DNA of 64,000 bases from Chondrosia reniformis (taxonomy: Eukaryota > Porifera > Demospongiae > Chondrillida > Chondrillidae), in the NCBI GenBank assembly GCA_947172415.1, contig OX359195.1, positions 6,361,501-6,425,500 of the forward strand, read 5' to 3'. The position numbers were made by a program, and so were the translations under genes. The notes below the pieces were generated by a model. The model had not been told where the DNA came from. It made no database searches and saw nothing but the letters and a program-made list of their open reading frames with translations. Positions 1 to 10,160 of this stretch are shown in pieces (position 1 is the stretch's first letter; each line of letters starts with the position of its first letter).

Positions 1-801
1 TACACTGCTACTATGAAGCAAGACTTGGAGCAGCAGCAGTTACATGATGAAGCATCACAACCAGCAGGCAAACCTCTCTATAGCACAGAACAAGTCAGTC
101 AATACTCATCACATACATGCACAGACACATGAATATAAACTAAAGCACTATTTTTCTGATCATTAATCTGACTAGTCTATCCTCCGCGTATGTTCATGAT
201 TGTGCAATAGTGATGTGCACGGAGGATGGGGGTGGAAGTGAGACTAACAGTTGACATGCATGCATCATATATGTATACATGTCCTGTATCCTCATCCAAA
301 GCTCTCACTAAGTTTAGTTTCTTATAGGTCTAATTTATTACATGTAAGAAAGTGGTGAATTAGATTATTCATGATAGTCTAAGCATACATATAGAATAGA
401 ATAGATGAATGTACAAAAATGCTCATATAATCTCAGTAAATGTATATATTAGTTGATTAAATTCTCAACTGATAACCCCTCCCCCCTCAGGTGGGACAAG
501 TTGTGTTTGAACCACTTTCAGAGATAATGGAAATTGGAGAACTGTACCATTATTCACCTCCGACCTTTGACCTCCAAGGTCCCTCCATCCCTCTCATAAA
601 TGAGATCGAAAGATTAAAGTAAGATATCCCTAGATGCATGTGTGTACAAGCTGACCACGCCTCCTAACTTCCCCTCCCTACAGTTGCCCCGCCCACTGTA
701 TACCTCTGGAGGAATCAAGAAGAGGAGGCGGTTTCACTCAAGTACAAGCTTGTAGAAGACTACTGGAAGATGCCTACACCTGTCTACTATTTGACAGCTA
801 G
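1..801 (+). CDS. 3' end of an unrecognised multi-exon gene (partial)
   Basis: Three exons are visible. <1-93 ends at CAA before a gtcagt donor. 491-618 follows a cccctcag acceptor and ends before gtaaga. 684-801 follows ctacag and ends in TAG at 799-801. Phases 0 and 2 keep one open frame throughout. The peptide includes GQVVFEPLSEIMEIGELYHY, then SPPTFDLQGPSIPLINEIER, and a final exon starting NCPAHCIPLEESRRGGG. I do not recognise the family. No membrane segment, signal or known motif is evident, and the start of the gene lies outside the window. The last two exons recur at 6982-7293 as a decayed copy, which supports the exon borders. The reading frame is well supported by splice sites; identity is unknown. 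Confidence 0.6.
94..490 (+). other. Intron with a partial SINE-like fragment
   Basis: This intron of the partial gene contains, at about 280-370, a truncated match to the dispersed element described at 18897 and 46181 (the part with ctcatccaaagctctcacta). No coding sequence is visible. The stretch from 422 to the end of the intron is the left edge of the segment that recurs from 6914. Confidence 0.5.
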
Positions 802-803
802 TG

Positions 804-913
804 CAGGTCATGTGACAACTATGACTGATCATGTGACAACTATGATTGGTCATGTGACAACTATATGATTGATCATGTGACAACTATATGATTGATCATG
901 TGACAACTATACA
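804..913. repeat. Minisatellite, ~20-23 bp unit, about 5 copies
   Basis: Repeats of a unit containing gatcatgtgacaactat with variable spacers such as atgattg. It begins directly after the stop codon of the partial gene. The related array at 7296-7612 is about three times longer. Single units also occur near 2490, 5060 and 9945, inside the spacers of the NHR-TRAF array. Confidence 0.85.
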
Positions 914-957
914 TAATTGATTTTTGTAAACTATGTAAGAAAATATGAATATACTGT

Positions 958-2156
958 ACTTTTCTGCTTGTACTCACTTGTGTACAAAGGACCTGAAGGA
1001 AGAACATTCACATCAGTAGAAAGGATATATCATTCACAATTAATAAGAGACACATTAACTTTACTAAGTAAATTACTAGTTACACAGGCAGGACTTGTTA
1101 CAATTACAGTTTACAGAGATCATATTATATACAAGTAAATAAAAGGCATTTACAAAAATGATGTTAGAAGTAGGAATGGCAGTGTTCACTAGTATATCTG
1201 TATTAGATAGGGCCATTCCTACTTGATACACATAAAGTATAGACCTATTATCACTCACCATCTACTGCAATGTAGTCTGTTCTGAGTGTACCATTCACAT
1301 TTGTAATAAAACCATAACTCATCACAGCCCAAATGGGTAGATCTGTCGGTAGCCCCTCCCATGCCACACCCAATTCCTTTCCATTCTTGTAAATGTAAAA
1401 CTTTCCATTTTCTTTAACCGAACAACCAAAAGTATCATCTCCTGTCACAAATAACTGCCACTTCATCTTCCTCTTCTCTCCATTGTGATATAAAGTGTTA
1501 CCACTCATATACCAGTACTGCTTGTCATTCTTTACTTCAAACCAATCGTTTGGTATATATACATCAGGACTAACTGTAGTCACACCAATGATTGGACACT
1601 ACAGACACAAATATCATGAAGATATTCACAACACTTGTATACTACACTATTGCACAGAACACACTAAGAGATCGTCTATCTATTAGAGGTGTGAGGTAAT
1701 CCTTTTCCACACATGCCTCGCAGTTAGTTGTCATACTGTACGCATGTATCACAGTTAACTAATAGCTGGTTAGCAAGCAGGATAAAGGTATTAAGTGTGT
1801 TTTAATGAATACTAACAAGGACAGGTCGATTAACTATTTAATAAGATAGTGTTGCGTGCTATTTGGATGTACTGAATTTACCAAAGACTTTGTTTTAATT
1901 TAACAAATCTCTCAATGTCGATATCTCATATTGACTTATCGAATGATGCATGCTTACCTGTGATCCTGTTCCTCCTTCATACTTAATTTGAAAGAGCTGG
2001 TCAATCAATGGGGTACTTGAAAACATAAGACCTTAAAAACAACCCTAACAAATCCCGCCTAATGATATCGGCACTTTCTCTGTCGGGACTGAGCTGTACA
2101 TCAGTTCCACAACAAGTATGAAACTTTCCCTTGTAGTTAGCTACTCTAACGGCCAT
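958..2156 (-). pseudogene. NHR-RING-zfTRAF copy 0, broken
   Basis: Exon 1 is 1958-2156, exon 2 is 1259-1598, and a stub of exon 3 spans about 958-992. Exon 1 is 199 nt, not a multiple of three. Compared with copies 1 and 3 it has lost bases after the conserved RRDLLG region, so the frame stops before the splice site. Exon 2, the second half of the NHR domain, is intact and carries five extra codons (VMSYG). Exon 3 keeps only its first dozen codons before a breakpoint near 958, so the RING, zinc fingers and coiled coil are gone. An NHR-only product from an unusual transcript cannot be excluded, but the exon 1 frameshift argues against it. Exon 2 is closest to that of copy 3, fitting the larger duplication. 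Confidence 0.8.
1163..1225. repeat. Small inverted-repeat element in intron 2
   Basis: The sequence opens with agaagtaggaatggc and closes with gccattcctactt, an inverted repeat of about 13 bp around a short core. The same insertion is present in copy 1 at about 3738-3800 but not in the matching introns of copies 2, 3 and 4. Its outer parts resemble the ends of the dispersed element at 57001-57185. Confidence 0.6.
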
Positions 2157-2713
2157 CTTGAAAAGAAAAGCTGGATATCGTAAAGTTACAAGAAAGTTGC
2201 AATATTTATATGCAATCATCGATATATGAACCTCAAACTTGCAATTGGTGTCACCATCCACAGGCATCCATAAAGGATGTAGGCCTATACATAGAGATTT
2301 GCAAATGTTGATGTTTACTGTTAATCTTTCACCTAAGTATATTTTGTTAAAGGTGTCAGTTCGTATGTTACAATTTAAGGAAGAAGCTAACACTTGATGT
2401 TAGCACTCACAGGCTTCTGCAAAGTATATCCTATGAGTATTCTAAAGATCTATATCGATAAATAATTTTCCCACAGCTAGCTGGTGATAAGCCATGATTG
2501 ATCATGCGACAACTATATAGCTGCTATAATTTGTGCAATTAAGTTCAAATTATTTTCTTCTAAAGGATAGACTATACAAGAAAATGCGTATTTACATGTA
2601 AGAAAGCAAAACAACTTGAGAAATATCTAAGAATACTTTGCTATAATCACAAGTTTGTATATACTAACTACATACTACTTCACATTAGTGAACAAAAATA
2701 TTATTTTATTTAG
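2157..2713. other. Spacer of the NHR-TRAF tandem unit
   Basis: About 560 bp between copy 1 and pseudogene 0. It matches the spacers at 4725-5267 and 9602-10160 closely, including a single minisatellite unit (ttgatcatgcgacaac near 2500). It probably holds the promoter of copy 0 and the 3' flank of copy 1. An AATAAA signal on the minus strand overlaps the stop region of copy 1 (2704-2709). No open frame of note. Confidence 0.6.
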
Positions 2714-4724
2714 TCATTTCTTCGTGAGGCTATCAATCTTAGCTTCTAAATCAGAATATTTCATTTTAAGATCAGCTGTTTCTTCTAGCAATGTAGAAAG
2801 TTTAACTGTCAAACCAGTATTTTCAGACTCCAACTTTAATACTCTATTCATTGTGAGTAAGAGATGTTGTTCCACTGAATCTTTCATGTGCTGTGACAAA
2901 TCCTTACGTAGCATCTTCTTTTTGCAGCCAAAGGGCTCATATTGACATGGAACTTTCTGCCGAGGACAGAACTGTCGGTGAGAGGAGACATCTTTTCTGA
3001 GGATTTCCTTTTCACCACACCTATTAGGACAATCTACAGGAAGCATGGGACACTTCTTCTTGTGATCTCCATTGATGTCTTCATAAGTAGATGAGATTTT
3101 GCAGAATTCACAAGTAGCTTCTCTCAAGGGACAATGGCTGGTGAGGTGGTATGAGAGAGAACATCTAGGAATCATTCTCTTACACCCGTTGGGACAGTTT
3201 AGCAACTGAAATTTGCATCCTTTTTCAGAACTTAGATGATGATCTAGATCTGACAACTCCATCCTCTCCCTACATCCACCTTCTACATTCTGACACAACA
3301 CAAGGAGGTTGTTGATGCGTTGTTGAGCATTGCGATCTACAAACAGATCAAATTTTGATTGAGATGTTGTAGTACTTCTGCAGGTGGGGCAGGTGTGTGA
3401 TCTCTGCTTCCACTGCTGTACACAAGCTTCACAGTACAGTTTACCACAACATGTAGCCTGCATGGGACTGACAGCCAGTGCTTGACAGATACTACAAAAC
3501 AGCCACTCTGGTGGATTAGATGGAAAGTACACCTTTTTCTGCTTGTACTCACTTGTGTACAAAGGACCTGAAGGAAGAACATTCACATCAGTAGAAAGGA
3601 TATATCATTCACAATTAATAAAAGACACATTAATTTTACTAAGTAAATTACTAGTTACACAGGCAGGACTTGTTAGAATTACAGTTTACAAAGATCATAT
3701 TATATACAAGTAAATAAAAGGCATTTACAAAAATGATGTTAAAAGTAGGAATGGCAGTGTTCACTAGTATATCTGTATTAGATAGGGCCATTCCTACTTG
3801 ATACACATAAAGTATAGACCTATTATCACTCACCATCTACTGCAATGTAGTCTGTTCTGAGTGTACCATTCACATTTGCAATAAAAGCCCAAATGGGTAG
3901 ATCTGTCGGTAGCCCCTCCCATGCCACACCCAATTCCTTTCCATTCCTATAAATGTAAAACTTTCCATCCTCTTTAACAGAACAACCAAAAGTATCACCT
4001 TCTGTCACAAATAACTGCCACTTCATCTCCCTCTTCTCTCCGTTGTGATATGAAGTGCCACAACGCATACACCAGTACTGCTTGTTGTTCTTTACTTCAA
4101 ACCAATCGTTTGGTATATATACATCAGGACTTACTGTAGTCACACCAATGATTGGATGCTACAGACACAGATATCATGGAGATATTCACAACACTTGTAT
4201 ACTACACTATTGCACAGAACACACCAAGAGATCGTCTATCTATTAGAGGTGTGAGGTAATCCTTTTCCACACATACCTCGCAGTTATTTGTCATACTGTA
4301 CGCATGTATCACAGTTAACTAATAGCTGGTTAGCAAGCTGGATAAAGGTATTAAGTGTGTTTTAATGAATACTAACAAGGACAGGTCGATTAACTATTTA
4401 ATAAGATAGTGTTGCGTGCTATTTGGATGTACCGAATTTACCAAAGACTTTGTTTTAATTTAACAAATCTCTCAATGTCGATATCTCATATTGACTTATC
4501 GAATGATGCATGCTTACCTGTACGTATGATCTTGCTCCTCCTTCAAGCTTAATTTGAAAGAGCTGGTCAATCAATGGGGTACTTGAACAGACAAGATCAT
4601 CAATAATAAGCCTTAAAAAATCCCGCCTAATGATATCGGCCGTCTCTCTGTCGGGACTGAGCTGTACTTCAGCTCCACAACAAGTATGAAACTTTCCCTT
4701 GTAGTTGGCTACTCTAACGGCCAT
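2714..4724 (-). CDS. NHR-RING-zfTRAF-coiled-coil protein, copy 1 (intact)
   Basis: Three exons: 4518-4724, 3834-4158 and 2714-3567; 1386 nt, 461 aa. Phases are 0 then 1, with gtaagc and gtgagt donors. Residues ~11-170 are a Neuralized homology (NHR) domain split by intron 1. It shows FHTCCGAEVQLSPDRE, CSSTPL, GVTTVSP, GCSVKEDGKFYIYRNGKELG and VAWEGLPTDLPIWA. A RING follows at C202-C240, of the CCGKLYC type in which the usual His is absent (all-Cys, as in RBBP6). TRAF-type zinc fingers span ~270-410 and a coiled coil ~415-461. There is no MATH domain. Expected role, from family knowledge: a ubiquitin E3 ligase or signalling adaptor, with the NHR as substrate-binding module. NHR-RING is known (NEURL family), and so is RING-zfTRAF-coiled coil (TRAFs). 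The fusion of both is what is unusual. Confidence 0.85.
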
Positions 4725-5267
4725 CTTGTAAAGAAAAGCTGGATATCGTAAAGTTACAGGAAAGTTGCAATATTAATATGCAATCATAAAGATATGAACC
4801 TCAAACTTGCAATTGGTGTCACCATCCACAGGCATCCATAAAGGATGTAGGCCTACATAGAGATTTGCAAATGTTGATGTTTACTTTTAATCTTTCACCT
4901 AAGTATATTTTGTTAAAGGTGTCAGTTCGTATGTTACAATTTAAGGAAGAAGCTAACACTTGATGTTAGCACTCACAGGCTTCTGCAAAGTATATCCTAC
5001 GAGTATTTTAAAGATCTATATCGATAAATAATTTTCCCGAAGCTAGCTGGCGATAAGCCATGATTGATCATGTGACAATTATAGCTGCTATAATTTGTGC
5101 AATTAAGTTCAAATTATCTTCTTATAAAGTATAGACTATACAAGAAAATGTGTATTTACATGTAAGAAAGCAAAACAACTTGAGAAATATCTAAGAAAAC
5201 TTTGCTATAATCACAAGTTTGTAACTACATACTTCACACTAGTGAACAAAAATATCATTTCATTTAG

Positions 5268-6914
5268 TCATTTCTTCATGAGGCTATCAATCTTAGCTTC
5301 CAAATCAGAATATTTCATTTTAAGATCAGCTGTTTCTTCTAGCAATGTAGAAAGTTTAACTGTCAAACCAGTATTTTCAGACTCCAACTTTAATACTCTA
5401 TTCATTGTGAGTAAGAGATGTTGTTCCACTGAATCTTTCATGTGCTGTGACAAATCCTTACATAGCATCTTCTCTTTGCAGCCAAAGGGCTCATATTGAC
5501 ATGGAGCTTTCTCCCGAGGACAGATCTGTCGGTGAGAGGAGACATCTTTTCTGGGGATTTCCTTTTCATCACACTTATTAGGACAATCTAAATAAAGCAT
5601 GGGACACGTCTTCCTCTGATCTCTATTGATGTCTTTATAAGTAGATGAGATTTTGCAGAATTCACAAGTAGCTTCTCTCAAGGGACACTGGATGGTATGA
5701 GAGAGAACATCTAGGAATCATTCTCTTACATCCGTTGGGACAGTTTAGCAACTGAAATTTGCATCCATCTCTGCTTCCACTGCTGTACACAATCTTCACA
5801 GTACAGTTTACCACAACATGTAGCCTGAATGGGACTGTCAGCCAGTGCTTGACAGATACTACAAAACAGCCACTCTGGTGGATTAGATGGAAAGTATACC
5901 TTTTTCTGCTTGTACTCACTTGTGTACAAAGGACCTGAAGGAAGAACATTCACATCAGTAGAAAGGATATATCATTCACATTTCGTAAGAGACACATAAC
6001 TTTACTAAGTAAATCACTAGTTACACAAGCAGGACTTGTTACAATTACAGTTCTCTTGATAACATACACAGATATCATACATGTATATACACATAGACCT
6101 TTCATCACTCACCATCTACTGCAATGTAGTCTGTTCTGAGTGTACCATAACTCACAGTTCACATCTGTAAAAGCCCAAATAGGTTGATCTGTCGGTAGCC
6201 CCTCCCATGCCACACCCAATTCCTTTCCGTTCTTGTAAACACAAAACTTTCCATTTTCTTTAACAGAACAACCAAAAGTATCACCTCCTGTCACATTTAA
6301 CTCCCACTTCATCTTCCTCTCCTCTCCATTGTGATATGAAGTGTTACCACTCATAAACCAGTACTGCTTGTCATTCTTTACTTCAAGCATATATACGTCT
6401 TGGGAAATGAAAATCAGGACTAAATGTAGTCATACCAATGATTTGATACTACAGACACAGATAGGTGTCATGTATTCACAAATCACATTCACAACACTTG
6501 TATACTACACAACACACTATATTATCTTTCAACTATTAGAGCGTCTAAAGACGCAGTTTTTTTGTCTCTTTTTGGTTGTCAGACGTTTCGAGGGTCTTAT
6601 TCAGTGACGTCATAAGACACTTTAAAAGTCCAAAGATGTACCTTTTAAAAGATAAGTTCGACGCAGTTAGAAGAAATCCTCATTCTATTAACCAAATTAA
6701 CCAGATTAATTAATCAAAGACTGTGATTTAAGTTATATAATTAAAATATGCTCAATGTCGATATCTCATAATGACTTATCAAACTATTTAATGATGCTTA
6801 CGTGTGATTCTGCTCCTTCATACTTTATTTGAAAGGGCTGGTCAAACAATGGGGTACTTGAAAATACAAAATCATCAAAAAAAACTAACAAATCCCGCCT
6901 AATGATATCAGTTC
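5268..6914 (-). pseudogene. NHR-RING-zfTRAF copy 2, broken
   Basis: Exon 3 spans 5268-5934. It has lost about 150 bp between the RING (after WKQR) and the first zinc finger, throwing the rest out of frame, and a second small deletion lies near 5690. Exon 2 (about 6113-6448) has a rearranged start, where the TTVSPDVYIP region is scrambled, and shifts frame near its end. Exon 1 survives only as about 6807-6913, cut where the duplicated segment carrying the flanking gene's 3' exons begins (6914). Three independent lesions make it a clear pseudogene. A foldback element at 6524-6652 sits in its intron 1. Confidence 0.9.
6524..6652. mobile_element. Foldback/MITE-like element, degenerate
   Basis: Homologous, by eye, to the reverse complement of 29677-29806. 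Both share atctttc, gtctaaagac, and a central tcagac-tttcgag block. The right part (aaagatgtaccttttaaaagat) is a partial inverted copy of the left. No coding capacity. Confidence 0.5.
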
Positions 6915-6981
6915 TCATATAATCTCAGTAAATGTATATATTAATTGATTAAATTCTCAACTGACAACCCCTCCCCCCCAG

Positions 6982-7293
6982 GTGGGACAAGTTGTGTTTG
7001 AACCACTTTCAGAGATAATGGAAATTGGAGAACTGTACCATTATTCACCTCCGACCTTTGACCTCCAAGGTCCCTCCATCCCTCTCATAAATGAGATTGA
7101 AAGATTAAAGTCAGATATCCCTAGATGCATGTGTGTACAAGCTGACCACGCCTCCTAACTTCCCCTCCCCTACAGTTGCCCCGCCCACTGTATACCTCTG
7201 GAGGAATCAAGAAGAGGAGGCGGTTTCACTCCAGTACAAGCTTGTAGAAGACTACTGGAAGATGCCTACACCTGTCTACTATTTGACAGCTAG
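6982..7293 (+). pseudogene. Duplicated last two exons of the left-edge gene, decayed
   Basis: 6982-7109 and 7176-7293 repeat exons 491-618 and 684-801 almost exactly, with the same lengths, acceptors and terminal TAG. The donor after 7109 is gtcaga instead of gtaaga, so its efficiency is doubtful. No upstream exon accompanies it: the copied block starts within the preceding intron (422 corresponds to 6914). The copy is probably not expressed as a normal transcript and marks the duplication that carried array copies 3 and 4 or their ancestors. Confidence 0.8.
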
Positions 7294-7295
7294 TG

Positions 7296-7612
7296 CAGGT
7301 CATGTGACAACTATGATTGATCATGTGACAACTATATGATTGATCATGTGACAACTATATGATTGGTCATGTGACAATTATATGATTGGTCATGTGACAA
7401 CTATAGGATTGATCATGTGACAACTATATGATTGGTCATGTGACAACTATATGATTGGTCATGTGACAACTATAGGATTGATCATGTGACAACTGATCCT
7501 GTGACAACTATGATTGATCATGTGACAACAATATGATTGATCATGTGATAACTTTGATGGATCATGTGACAACTATGATCATGTGACAACTATGACTGAT
7601 CATGTGACAACT
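7296..7612. repeat. Minisatellite, ~20-23 bp unit, about 15 copies
   Basis: An expanded version of the array at 804-913, with units gatcatgtgacaactat plus atgattg or aggattg spacers. It directly follows the duplicated terminal exon and precedes copy 3 of the NHR-TRAF array. Confidence 0.9.
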
Positions 7613-7781
7613 ATATAGCTGCTGTGAACTATGTAAGAAAATATGTATTTACTGTACATGTAAGAAAGGAAGAAAGTTAAGAAATATCTAAGAAAGTTTT
7701 GCTACAAATACAAGTTGGTGTTTTAGTACTAATTACAGTACATACATACTATATACATCATAATAAAGTGATTCACATTAG

Positions 7782-9601
7782 TCATTTCTTCATAAGGCTA
7801 TCAACTTTAGCTTCCAACTTTAATACTCTATTCATTGTGAGTAAGAGATGTTGCTCCACTGAATCTTTCATGTGCTGTGACAAATTCTTACGTAGCATCT
7901 TCTCTTTGCAGCCAAAGGGCTCATACTGACATGGAACTTTCTCCTGAGGACAGATCTGTCGGTGAGAGGAGACATCTTTTCTGGGGATTTCCTTTTCACC
8001 ACACTTATTAGGACAATCTAAAGGAAACATGTGACACTTCTTCTTGTGATCTCCACTGATGCCTTCATAAGTAGATGAGATTTTGCAGAATTTACAAGTA
8101 GCTTCTCTCAAGGGACAATGGCTGGTGAGGTGGCATGAGAGAGAACATCTAGGAATCATTCTCTTACACCCGTTGGGACAGTTTAGCAACTGAAATTTGC
8201 ATCCATTCTCAGAACCTAGATGATGATCTAGATCTGACAACTCCATCCTCTCCCTACATCCACCTTCTACATTCCGACACATTACAAGAAGGTTGTTGAT
8301 GCGTTGTTGAGCATTGCGATCTACAAACAGATCAAATTTGGATTGAGATGTTGTAGTACTTCTGCAGGTGGGGCAGGTGTGTGATCTCTGCTTCCACTGC
8401 TGTACACAAGTTTCACAGTACAGTTTACCACAACATGTAGCCTGCATGGGACTGACAGCCAGTGCTTGACAGATACTACAAAACAGCCACTCTGGTGGAT
8501 TAGATGGAAAGCACACCTTTTTCTGCTTGTACTCACTTGTGTACAAAGGACCTGAAGGAAGAACATTCACATCAGTAAAAGGATATATCATTTACAATTA
8601 ATAAGAGACACATTAATTTTACTAAGTAAATCACTAGTTACACGGGCAGGACTTGTTATATGTATAGAATTACAGTTCACTTGATAACATAGGCAGAGAT
8701 CATACATGTATATACACATAGACCTTTTATCACTCACCATCTACTGCAATATAGTCTGTTCTGAGTGTACCATTCACAGTTGTAAAAGCCCAAATGGGTT
8801 GATCTGTTGGTAGCCCCTCCCATGCCACACCCAATTCCTTTCCATTCTTGTAAACATAAAACTTTCCATTTTCTTTAACAGAACAACCAAAAGTATCATC
8901 TCCTGTCACAAATAACTGCCACTTCATCTTCCTCTTCTCTCCATTGTGATATAAAGTGTTACCACTCATATACCAGTACTGCTTGTCATTCTTTACTTCA
9001 AACCAATCGTTTGGTATATATACATCAGGACTAACTGTAGTCACACCAATGATTGGACACTACAGACACAAATATCATGAAGATATTCACAACACTTGTA
9101 TACTACACTATTGCACAGAACACACTAAGAGATCGTCTCTCTATTAGAGGTGTGAGGTAATCCTTTTCCACACATGCCTCGCAGTTAGTTGTCATACTGT
9201 ACGCATGTATCACAGTTAACTAGTAGCTGGTTAGCAAGCTGGATAAAGGTATTAAGTGTGTTTTAATGAATACTAATAAGAACAGGTCGATTAACTAGTT
9301 AATAAGATAGTGTTGCGTGCTATTTGGATGTACTGAATTTACTAAAGACTTTGTTTTAACTTAATAGATCTCTCAATGCCGATGTCTAATATTGACTTAT
9401 CGAATGATACATGCTTACCAGTGATCCTGCTTCTTCATACTTTATTTGAAAGAGCTGGTCAAACAATGGGGCACTTGAAAAGACAAAATTATGATACCCT
9501 AACAAATCAATGATGGCACTTTCTCTGTCGGGACTGAGCTGTACATTAGTTCCACAACAAGTATGAAACTTTCCCTTGTAGTTAGCTACTCTAACGGCCA
9601 T
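7782..9601 (-). CDS. NHR-RING-zfTRAF-coiled-coil protein, copy 3 (intact)
   Basis: Exons 9419-9601, 8738-9059 and 7782-8551; 1275 nt, 424 aa, phases 0 and 1 as in copy 1. The architecture matches copy 1: split NHR, all-Cys RING (CSIC, CCGKLYC, CPTC) and TRAF zinc fingers. The C-terminal coiled coil is shorter, because about 35 codons present in copy 1 (SENTGL to SDLE) are missing in frame between VLKLE and AKVDSLMKK. Exon 1 is eight codons shorter than in copy 1, with different residues in the IIDLLGYHNFVFSS segment. That is NHR surface variation rather than damage. Likely a cytosolic E3 ligase or adaptor; role inferred from domains only. The shorter coiled coil could change oligomerisation. 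Confidence 0.85.
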
Positions 9602-10160
9602 CTTGAAAAGAAAAGTTGATATCGTAAAGTTACAGGAAAGTTGCAATATTAATATGCAATCATAAAGATATGAACCTCAAACTTGCAATTGGTGTCACCA
9701 TCCACAGGCATCCATAAAGGATGTAGGCCTACAATGAGATTTGCAAATGTTGATGTTTACTTTTAATCTTTCACCTAAGTATATTTTGTTAAAGATGTCA
9801 GTTCGTATGTTACAATTTAAGGAAGAAGCTAACACTGCACATTAGCACTCACAGGCTTCTGCAAAGTATATCCTACGAGTATATATTCTAAAGATCTATA
9901 TCGATAAATAATTTTCCCGAAGCTAGCTGGCGATAAGCCATGATTGATCATGTGACAACTATAGCTGTTGTACATAATTTGTGCAATTAAGTTCAAATTA
10001 TCTTCTTATAAAGGATAGACTATACAAGAAAATGTGTATTTACATGTAAGAAAGCAAAACAACTTGAGAAAAATCTAAGAAACTTTGCTATAATCACAAG
10101 TTTGTATATACTAACTACATACCACTTCACACTAGTGAACAAAAACATTATTTCATTTAG

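Noticed and set aside
917-1138. 73 aa frame near the copy 0 breakpoint
   Set aside because: Antisense translation of the exon 3 stub and intron 2; the same frame recurs at 10991.
2655-2945. Plus-strand frames repeated in each NHR-TRAF copy (also 5242, 10102)
   Set aside because: Antisense of the coiled-coil end of exon 3; they recur only because the gene recurs.
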